The translations under genes were made by a program, and so were the position numbers. A stretch of 64,000 bases of DNA, taken from NCBI GenBank assembly GCA_021432605.1, contig MU271143.1, positions 1,559,277-1,623,276 of the forward strand, in the 5' to 3' direction. This document shows positions 56,069-64,000 of the stretch, piece after piece; within the stretch, counting starts at the first letter, position 1; every line of letters starts with the position of its first letter. The DNA comes from Coniochaeta sp. PMI_546 (taxonomy: Eukaryota; Ascomycota; Sordariomycetes; Coniochaetales; Coniochaetaceae). Under the pieces are notes generated by a model that did no database searches, was not told where the DNA came from, and saw only the letters and a list, made by a program, of their open reading frames with translations.

Positions 56069-56880
56069 CTACGATGTCCGTTCAAAGTAGTTCCATTGGC
56101 CCTCTGCTGGTGCCTCCTCCAGATCCTCCCAGCTACAGAAGAATATCAGCGATGGTCCGTAAGGACGTGATGCGATTGGGAACAACTTACACCTTAGCCT
56201 TCACCATCGTGTCAACGAGTTTGAGCTCTCCCTCTGCCACCTGGACAACCTCCTCGATCAAGCCAGCGCCGATCTTGTGTTCCAGCTCCGAGATCCTGCG
56301 CTTGGTTAGCCACTTTGTCCAGTATAGCCCATATATTCCGTGCCACTTACTGATCGGCCGTCAACTGCGGCTCAGGTTCCCACTTGACCTGCCTTGAATC
56401 CAGCAAATCCTTCTGTTGAGCAAGGCCCTCGGGACCCGAGCCAGTATCAATCTCTCCATCCCACTCCTGGTCCCTGGGATCCACCTCCGTCACAACATCC
56501 CGAACAATGAAGATCTGCCCGTCTCTCTCGATCTTAGCCGCGGCAGCACCGTCGACCGAACCCGAGGCCTCCTCGAGAACGTTGAACTGCTCCGGGTGGT
56601 CGGCGACCAGTTTCTGCGCCGTCTTGGCCCATTCCGCGTATCCGGGGGGAACAGCCTGCTCGACGATGGAGAGCCGGTGCTTCGTGAGGGCCTCGACGGA
56701 CTGGCGGTAGACCGAGTGCTCGGGCACAGCCTTTAGCTTGTCGAGGGTCGTTGTGTAGAGGTAGAGGAGCGTCGCACGAGGCGAGCTGTGAGTGAGGAGG
56801 CCGGTTATGCCTGTCGGCGCGTTTGGCTCGAGGTAGCGCGCCGGCTTGACGGCCGCGAGACGGAAGAGTGTCCGGCGCAT
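56069..56880 (-). CDS. Mitochondrial complex I subunit NDUFA5 (29.9 kDa/B13 type)
   Basis: Accessory subunit of NADH:ubiquinone oxidoreductase in the peripheral arm, mitochondrial matrix side. Exons 56880-56351, 56295-56191 and 56132-56069 give 232 residues. The start is a short basic mitochondrial-type N-terminus (MRRTLFRLAAVKPARYL). The NDUFA5 core follows: LYTTTLDKLKAVPEHSVYRQ, TKHRLSIVEQAVPPGY and then WAKTAQKLVADHPEQF. The fungal C-terminal extension runs WDGEIDTGSGPEGLAQQKD and ISELEHKIGAGLIEEV, ending WEDLEEAPAEGQWNYF. Length matches the Neurospora 29.9-kDa subunit class. In-frame codons upstream of the chosen ATG lack family resemblance and are taken as leader. Confidence 0.93.
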
Positions 56881-58128
56881 TTTGGTAGCTGCCAATGGCT
56901 TGGTGGTGTCCTGGAGTGGATAGGCAAAGAGGAATTGATTCGAGGTCGGCTGCGTTGCCGTCGGTGTCGAGATATGTGGGACGTCACAGCTGCCAAGCGC
57001 GAATTTCGAGCTCTGGGATTGGGCAATGATACATGCACGTGACGATGAATTGAAGAGAGTATTGTCCAGGGTTAGGGTTATAGAAACAAGGAGATACATA
57101 ATATGGTACGGAGAACCAAGACCACGACCGACAATCTACGGCGAGTCGGCACAGGAGATTTAATGTGCAGAGCTTCAGAAGCATGACCAAAGACAGAATC
57201 CCACACGACGTGACAGCCGCCACCTCAAGTACAGATGCAGGTGCAGAGAATCACGTCGCGGACCCTGAAACTCCAACACCGTCTTCCTCACGTCCAGGGC
57301 AAGCCCAGGAGTGCAATGAAGATATTCGCGTCGCCTGGAAGCAGTGATACAAGGGACATAAATGGAGTCCGACCATGAGCATGCCCAAAGGGAAGATCTC
57401 CTATCGACAGAAATTGCTATGATCATTTGCTACCCGAATATGGCGAACAAGAGATTAAACTCGATAAGAACCCGGTGACTGTTAGCTGAGATCTTCCGCA
57501 GACAACGATGAGAGGCGTAGTTAGCGACGACGATCATGCCGCGAACACGACGGCCAGGATAGGGTTGATCTGTGTTACTCACAGATACTACGCTTGATCT
57601 AAGCCAAAGAGGCAAAGAGAGTTAAAGAAGAAAAGACCGAAAGGTACTGGAAATGGAGGGAGGACGCCGTGGTATATATATGGGATATACGTGGCCTGTG
57701 CAGACTTGCTTTCATTGCAAACCATGGTGTGATATTACCTTTGCAGCTGTCTCAGGAAGTAAGTTCTATATTCATCACGTAGATTGCCAAAGCAACGGAT
57801 TTAAAATTGCAAGCTGGGCTAGCGGTCCTGCTGTCTAGACTTTCGACTTGGAGAGAACCTATAGCTCCTAGATCTGAGGCATGATTGACTTGAGACCAGT
57901 CGGCCCTGCAACTTGATACCGCCAGTTTAAAGCTGCCGAATCACAGGTGACCACAGGCATTAGCATGACGGTCCCTCCTCGCTTCCCCCACCACGACGTA
58001 ACTCGGCAACCTTGCAACTCTCGAGTCTAATATCCCGTCATCCCCTTATACCTTCGCCCAGCAGCAACACATAACCTCTCCGTCGATTCTCCTTCTAGAC
58101 TTCCATACCCTCAAACGAAGCGACCGCC
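56881..58128. other. Divergent region: NDUFA5 / Rab GDI
   Basis: About 1.25 kb without a supported gene; promoters of two housekeeping genes. It contains a two-copy TTAGGG-type element at 57068-57080. The last 100 bases before GDI are C/T-rich. Confidence 0.4.
57068..57080 (+). repeat. Short telomere-like TTAGGG element
   Basis: AGGGTTAGGGTTA, about two units of the fungal telomere repeat, roughly 190 bases upstream of the NDUFA5 ATG. Could be a telobox-type promoter element or chance. Confidence 0.4.
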
Positions 58129-59935
58129 ATGGATGAGATTGCAAAGGAGTACGATGTCATCGTGCTGGGCACTGGTAAGTACCCCGCATGTGGGGTTGTA
58201 GCTGTCTTGGTCTCTGACCGCATTGTTGCCATTGTCGGTCGCTAACTGCTGGAGCCAGGCCTCACCGAGTGTATTCTCTCTGGGTAACGATGATCCAATA
58301 TACTCTGCCCGAGTTCGGCTCATGGGTGCTGACCGAAGCTTCATAACAGTGTTCTAAGTGTCAAGGGCAAGAAGGTCCTCCACATTGACCGCAACGATCA
58401 CTATGGAGGGTAAGTTGGGTACCTTTTCCAGATGGTTTCCTATCTTCCACGACTGACATGTGTTGTCCAACAGCGAGGCCGCTTCGGTGAACCTTGAGAC
58501 GGTATTGTACCTTCGTGTCTCCATGGAAGATCTTCTCTAACACCACCACCACCAACAATAGCTCTTCAAGAAATATGGCAACTACGCGAAAGGCACCGAG
58601 CCATGGAAACAGTATGGACGCCTGAACGATTGGAACATCGACCTCGTACCCAAGTTCCTTATGTCCTCCGGCGAGCTCACAAACATCCTCGTCTCCACCG
58701 ATGTCACAAGATATCTCGAGTTCAAGCAGGTGGCAGGCAGCTTTGTTCAGCAAGGGTCCGGGCCGAGGGCAACGGTTGCCAAGGTGCCTTCGGACGCGGG
58801 TGAGGCCCTCCGGTCACCGCTGATGGGCATCTTTGAGAAACGTCGAATGAAGGGCTTTATCGAGTGGGTTGGCCAATTCGACCCCAAGGATCCCGCCACA
58901 CACAAAGGTGAGCCCCTCTGCGCTCTGCCACTGAAGAATAATGAATTGGAAGCCGGATCTAACCCATTGTCAGGTCTCGATATGACACAATGCACCATGA
59001 AGGAAGTATACGACAAGTTCGGCCTCGAGGCTACAACCAAAGACTTCATCGGCCATGCCATGGCTCTGTATCACGACGATTCGTACCTCAACGACAAGGG
59101 CCGCGCCCCCGAGGCCATCGAACGCATCCGCCTCTACGGCAACAGTGTCGCCCGCTACGGGAAGTCGCCATACATCTACCCCCTCTACGGACTCGGCGAG
59201 CTACCCCAGGGCTTCGCCCGTCTGAGCGCCATCTACGGCGGCACTTACATGCTCAACACCAAGATTGAGGACATCCAGTACGAGAACGGCAAGGCGGTTG
59301 GTATCAAGGCCACCATGACCGGCGTTGAGCCTCCTATGGCGTTCGAGACGAAGGCTAAGATGATCATCGGCGACCCAAGCTATTTCCCGGACAAGGTCAA
59401 GGTCACAGGCCATGTGCTGCGGGCCATCTGCATCCTGAAGCACCCGCTCGAAAAGACCAACGATGCCGATTCCTGCCAGATCATCATCCCGCAGTCGCAG
59501 GTTGGTCGTAAGCACGACATTTACATTGCTTGTGTCTCGTCGGCGCACAATGTGTGCCCCAAGGGTTACTGGATCGCCATTGTATCGACCATTGCCGAGA
59601 CGTCTGCTAACCACCACCTGGAACTTCAACCGGGTCTGGAGCGTCTGGGCAAGATCGAGGAGCAATTCATGGTAAGCTCTTCACCGATCTTCTCTTCCCA
59701 GAGTACCATATCCTCTGAGCTAACCGCGTCTCTTCGTGTCTAGGGTCCTCCAGTTCCCCTGTATGAGCCACTCGAGGACGGCACCAAGGACAACATCTTC
59801 ATCTCCAGGAGCTACGACGCCAGCAGCCACTTCGAGTCGACCACGGTGGATGTCCGGGATATCTATCGCCGCGCGACCGGCGAGGAGCTCGTGATCGAGG
59901 GTTTAAGGGAAGGGATCCAGGTTGCTGAAGAGTGA
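58129..59935 (+). CDS. GDI1: Rab GDP dissociation inhibitor
   Basis: Cytosolic chaperone that extracts GDP-bound, prenylated Rab proteins from membranes and recycles them in vesicle traffic. Seven exons: 58129-58174, 58259-58283 (25 nt), 58350-58409, 58474-58501 (28 nt), 58562-58907, 58974-59671 and 59744-59935, giving 464 residues. The FAD-fold-like N-terminus is VIVLGTGLTECILSGVLS with DRNDHYGG. GDI signatures: DWNIDLVPKFLMSSGELT, TRYLEFKQV, MTQCTMKEVYDKFGLE, and YIYPLYGLGELPQGFARL. The last exon carries GPPVPLYEPLEDGTKDNIFI. All splice junctions are consensus. Length is normal (fungal GDI 440-470). The intron pattern, dense at the 5' end, is typical of highly expressed genes in filamentous ascomycetes. 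Confidence 0.97.
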
Positions 59936-60354
59936 GGAGTGACCGGAGCTGGAAATAACAGAGGGGCCAAGTGTTTGGTACCTTCATCGAAACCTTGGAG
60001 TCCTGTGGAATTGAATATGCTGGTTAGTCTAGCCGACGATTGCTCCACTGGTTCATAAGTCTCTACAGCAACCGGACCTGAGATCTGTTTCACGGCGTAG
60101 GCGAAGGGATAGTATCTCGATCACAAATACATCAAACTTACTTTGCACAGCGAAGCCAGCTTCAGTACTGAATGATCACGGCGTGCATTGGGCATCAAAT
60201 GTGAAATGTGGCATGTGTCGTTCGTTACCTATCTTTGGATATCTCACGACAAGAATATTGACATCAACATTACCAGGACCATTCTTTTCTCTCCCTTCGC
60301 CAAAACGCCTTTTGCAATGAAACCGCAAGCCAGAGAAGAAACCCCCACACAGGT
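59936..60354. other. Convergent 3' region between GDI1 and NOG1
   Basis: No coding signal; 3' UTRs of both genes. Confidence 0.4.
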
Positions 60355-62451
60355 TTAACGACGAGACGTCTTTCCCATTCCACGCTTGCCAGCAAACTGT
60401 AAAATATCGTCAGCACTACGCACCTGAACATGTATAGGCTCAAGCGCAAACTTACCAAATGCTTCGGCATAGGGGTACCGATATGTCTATCAGCCTCACC
60501 GGCCTTAGCCATACGATTCCTCTTGCGCTGTGCGAGCTTGGCCACCCGCTCGGCGGTAGTCCGCTTCGTCTCGTCCACGACACCGTCCTCGCGACGATTT
60601 GTGGAAGGAGCCCTGCTGCGGGACCGCAGACGCTCCTTTGCGCTCCTTGGCTCGTCGAGGTCCATGCCGTCCGACATCTCGGTGCCCATGCGGCTCCTCG
60701 TGAGCGAGCGGCCACGGGACATGGCATCTGCTTGGTCTCTGGCACGCGCCACGATGGGCCTCGTGTCGACGCCGAGCTGGTCGAGGTGGTCATCGAGCTG
60801 CGAGAGGGGCTTCTTCTGCATCTTTCTCGGGATTATGGCCCTGTTCTTGAGCGACTTCTTCATCCTTGCCTCGTTGCGGATCAGTGCGTGCTTCTCGCGG
60901 ATGATCTCGGCCTTCTGCAGAATCTCCTGCTCCTCCTCGTCGCCAAGGTCGGAGTCGGAGTCGTAGTAGCCTTCGGCCTGCAGCTTCTCCTCCTCCTCCT
61001 CGAGGGCCTGAAGCCTGGCATCGATGTCGGGGTCGACGTAGTCGGCAACGTTCATGCCGTCCATGATCTCCGGTACCCTGTCGTACTTCCACTCGGGGTT
61101 GGCGAGCAGGTAGTCCGCGCGCAGGTCAACGCTGAAAACACCGGCACCACCGTTCTCTGCTTCCACGTCTCTTGCCAGCTTCCTCCGCTCCGGATCGTTC
61201 TTGTCGTACTTCTTCAAGTGCTTGACAGCCTCCGGGATAAAGGTCTCGCGGACGACACCATTCATGGGCGTAGCCACGTGAATGCGGCCCATCACCTCCG
61301 CTAGACGACCACCCACACCACCAGAACTGGTGGTACCGGCCTTCAGCTTCTGCGCCACGCGCTCCGACAACAGACGCTCGCAGGCAGCGTTCTTGACCGC
61401 TTGCACACCCTCCTGCGTGTTGCAAGAGAGCTGCAGCATCTCGACCTCGTCGCCCTTCAATAGCTCCTGCAGTTCGGCTTGTGTCTCGGGATCAAGATCC
61501 TCTGGCCTCTTAACATCGATCTTGTTGATAACGATAAAGACAAGCTTGTTGGCGAACAACGGCTTGATCGACTTGTACAGATGAATCTGTGCCTGCACTG
61601 TGTAGCCGCACTGCTCGCTGAGATCCATGAAATAGAGGATTGCCGACCGCAAATGGGCAATAGCTGTGATACTCTGCATCTCGATAGTGTTCATCTCGTC
61701 AAGGGGGTGATCGAGAATTCCAGGGGTGTCGATGCACTGGAACTTCAGGTACTTGTAGTCCAGATGACCAACGTACAGACTCTTCGTCGTGAAAGCGTAC
61801 GGCTGCACCTCGACATCGGCGCGGGTAACGCTTCTCAAGAATGAACTCTTGCCGACGTTGGGGTATCCGCAGATGAGCAGAGTCCGGGTATTGGGGTCGA
61901 TCGAGGGCAGACGGCCCAGATGCTGCCGCACCTGGTCCAGGTACAGGAGCGGATCCTTCAACCTCTTCAACAGAGTAGCCATGCGACCGAGGGCAGCCCG
62001 CTTCAACTGCTTGCACTGGAAGAGCGACTGGGCATACTTGAGCAGCCGCACGTAGTCGCGGGAGATGGACTCGATCAGATGTTTTGCCGTCGAGATTTGG
62101 CCGAGAGCGACCTTGAAATGATCCGCATCGTAGAGGGTGTTGAGCAGATCTCGGTGGAACGGATGGATATCATTGAGCATGGGGAACGACTGCTGAATCT
62201 GGCCGAGCTTCTCGCTGAAAGTCTCTTGTGTGAACTTGACTTTCCTGGTGTAGAAGGCCCTGATTCTGCTGATCTTGAATCCGGCTCTAATCTGTGTTGG
62301 CAACCGACGCTGCGTGCGACTAAGGACGATATCGAGGAACTCCTGTGCCGTGGGCACCGGAGGGATGTCCTGAACGTAATGTTAGCATACAGTGGTGCCC
62401 CCGTCCATGGCAAGCGAAGTAACATACCTTCCATGTTGTCTTGGCCGGCAT
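60355..62451 (-). CDS. NOG1: Nucleolar GTP-binding protein 1
   Basis: Essential GTPase for 60S ribosomal subunit assembly, in the nucleolus. Exons 62451-62428 (24 nt, MPAKTTWK), 62369-60456 and 60396-60355 give 659 residues. The Nog1 N-terminal helical domain contains [13 protein letters not shown] and [17 protein letters not shown]. The GTPase motifs follow: G1 [10 protein letters not shown] near 175, G3 [10 protein letters not shown] near 220 and G4 [11 protein letters not shown] near 285. The C-terminal NOGCT region is basic and acidic by turns, and the last exon restores the conserved end [15 protein letters not shown]. Length fits the family (about 650). Divergent from URA5 across a 583-base promoter region. 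Confidence 0.97.
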
Positions 62452-63034
62452 CTTGACTGATTTGTGGTGATTCCTGGAGGTCAACGTCGACTATGCGATG
62501 TTGGCTGTGTCCTACAGCAGAAGAGTGGCGGGCAGAATTTCGATTTTGGGCACTTGAATTTTTTTGGTCTCCACTCGCCAGCAAAAGTCGGTGTCGGGGG
62601 CTCGGCAGGCTTGGCACCGATCTTGTGCCTTCGAGGTTTCAGGGACCAATGCGGGGTTGATGGCGATAAGATAGAAGAAACCCCCACTTACAAAAAGTCT
62701 CGTGTGCCCCTCAACAAGCTTCCTCCAATGCTGTGTCAAACTTCAACAACAACCGAAGAATGACTCGGGAAGCTGTATCAGTCAAGTGTGTCTGTTAAGG
62801 AAAGGCCTTCCGGGTGCTGTGGAGAATCAGTGACTCGACGACGATATGTATTGCTGTATTAGGTAGAGAAAGCAATGAGACTATGTTTGTCAGAAAGTAT
62901 TGCTTGACTTCGACAGCTCGTGGCCCCACCGCCCTCGAGAAAATGATGCAAATTCTTCCAACTTCACAAGCAACGGGCATAAGGTATCGTTTGAACACAG
63001 TCCCTTCCAAATCATACAGCAACACCGCGTCAAA
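62452..63034. other. Divergent promoter region: NOG1 / URA5
   Basis: Shared upstream DNA of two growth-related genes facing away from each other. Short open frames only. The sequence just before the URA5 ATG (CCGCGTCAAAATG) is a good fungal start context with A at -3. Confidence 0.45.
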
Positions 63035-63736
63035 ATGTCCGATCTCGCCCCCTACAAAGCCGAGTTCCTCAAGGCCGCCATAGACGGCGGCGTGCTCAAG
63101 TTCGGCAGCTTTGAGCTCAAGTCGAAGCGGGTATCGCCCTACTTCTTCAACGCCGGCGACTTCTACCGCGCCGACCTGCTGCGCGCCATCTCGACCGCCT
63201 ACGCCAAAGCCATCATCGAGGCCCGCGAGCAGGACGGACTTGACTTCGACATTGTCTTCGGCCCCGCCTACAAGGGCATCCCGCTGGCCACAGCGACAAC
63301 TGACAAGCTAGCCGAGCTGAAGCCCGAGGTGTACGGGCGCATCTGCTACTCGTTCGACCGCAAGGAGGCCAAGGACCACGGCGAGGGCGGCAACATCGTC
63401 GGCGCGCCCTTGAAGGGGAAGAAGGTGCTCATCGTGGACGACGTCATCACGGCCGGCACGGCGAAGCGCGAGGCCATCGCCAAGATCAGGAAGGAGGGCG
63501 GCACGGTCGTTGGCATTGTTGTCGCGCTCGACCGCATGGAGAAGCTCCCCTCGCCCGACGGCGACGACAGCAAGCCGATGCCCAGCGCCCTCGGCGAGAT
63601 AAGGAAGGAGTACGGCATCCCCATCATCGCTATCCTGACGCTGGACAACATCATCGCTGGCATGAAAGGGTTCGCTACCGGGGACGATGTCAGGAGGACA
63701 GAGGCCTATCGCGCACAGTACAAGGCGAGCGACTGA
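63035..63736 (+). CDS. URA5: Orotate phosphoribosyltransferase
   Basis: Fifth step of de novo pyrimidine synthesis: orotate plus PRPP to orotidine-5'-phosphate, in the cytosol. Single exon, 233 residues, the usual length. The PRPP-binding signature [13 protein letters not shown] lies near 137-149 and the flexible-loop segment [12 protein letters not shown] near 113-124. The N-terminal [21 protein letters not shown] and [11 protein letters not shown] are typical. The start at 63035 is chosen because homologues begin with [12 protein letters not shown]; the open frame extends further upstream without family resemblance. Loss of this enzyme confers 5-fluoroorotic acid resistance in fungi. Confidence 0.98.
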   Translation: MSDLAPYKAEFLKAAIDGGVLKFGSFELKSKRVSPYFFNAGDFYRADLLRAISTAYAKAIIEAREQDGLDFDIVFGPAYKGIPLATATTDKLAELKPEVYGRICYSFDRKEAKDHGEGGNIVGAPLKGKKVLIVDDVITAGTAKREAIAKIRKEGGTVVGIVVALDRMEKLPSPDGDDSKPMPSALGEIRKEYGIPIIAILTLDNIIAGMKGFATGDDVRRTEAYRAQYKASD

Positions 63737-64000
63737 GGTTGGAGGTGTGAAGAGATTGCGCCGTCTATACCCTAGTCCTGTCTATGCGAAAGTCTATCCC
63801 AGTCTATCCCGCGAGAAAGCAACGTTCGTGCGACTTAAAGCAAAAAGAAAAGAGGTGAAAAAAAATGTCCAACCACATTTGTCCATGATACTGGCACGCC
63901 TGGTTGCCCGTTCCGAAACAGGCTGTTATCAAGTACTCCGCGTGACGCCGCCAGCGGCAGTCTGCAAATTTAGCCCAGCTTCGGCGCCCAGCTTCAGGCG
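63737..64000. other. URA5 3' flank to window end
   Basis: No gene seen. It contains a short AGTCTATCCC direct repeat near 63790-63810 and an A-rich run near 63840-63866, probably in the 3' UTR. Confidence 0.35.

Noticed and set aside
1-64000. Secondary metabolite or other functional gene cluster
   Set aside because: The genes belong to unrelated core processes; no backbone synthase or pathway grouping is present.

Overview
The window is nuclear DNA of a filamentous ascomycete, most likely a Sordariomycete. Signs of this are short introns (about 50-120 nt) with GTRNGT donors and YAG acceptors, a class V chitin synthase with a myosin-like head, an Msb2 signalling mucin, a PRC2 subunit (EED) and moderately GC-rich coding DNA. 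I see no transposon, provirus, CRISPR array, rRNA or convincing tRNA gene. Twenty protein-coding genes are supported. Exon structures were worked out by hand from splice signals, reading frame and family conservation.

Left part (1-16 kb): chsV (+), a Xi-class glutathione transferase (-), the ubiquitin-activating enzyme UBA1 (-) and FKBP12 (-). A nearly 8 kb stretch without a recognisable gene follows (15.8-23.7 kb). It ends in a pyrimidine-rich leader and the MSB2 mucin sensor (+).

Middle (27-47 kb): an MFS organic-anion-type transporter (+), an orphan protein gene (-) whose frame is crossed by one UAG inside a predicted RNA hairpin, ribokinase (+), a tandem GFA-domain zinc protein (-), a RanBP3/Yrb2-like Ran-binding protein (+), the RecQ4-like helicase HRQ1 (+), a divergent cation/Ca2+ exchanger (+) and a Yip1-family Golgi membrane protein (-).

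Right part (47-64 kb): a two-PAS-domain protein (-) divergent from the Polycomb subunit EED (+, ten exons), a probable RRN11 Pol I factor (-), complex I subunit NDUFA5 (-), Rab GDI (+), the ribosome-assembly GTPase NOG1 (-) and orotate phosphoribosyltransferase URA5 (+).

The genes are mostly unrelated housekeeping and signalling functions, as is normal for fungal chromosomes; there is no biosynthetic cluster. Loose themes are the cell surface (chsV, MSB2), ribosome production (RRN11, NOG1), vesicle traffic (GDI, Yip1) and nuclear transport or chromatin (Yrb2, EED, HRQ1). The observation most worth following is the in-frame UAG in the orphan gene at 29578-31512. The A of the stop sits in a six-base hairpin loop after a U, which is the context described for stop-correcting A-to-I mRNA editing in Sordariomycetes. 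Next are the divergent exchanger signature motifs, mitochondrial-type N-terminal extensions on two otherwise cytosolic enzymes, and recurrent GGTAAGGTACC-type motifs confined to intergenic DNA.
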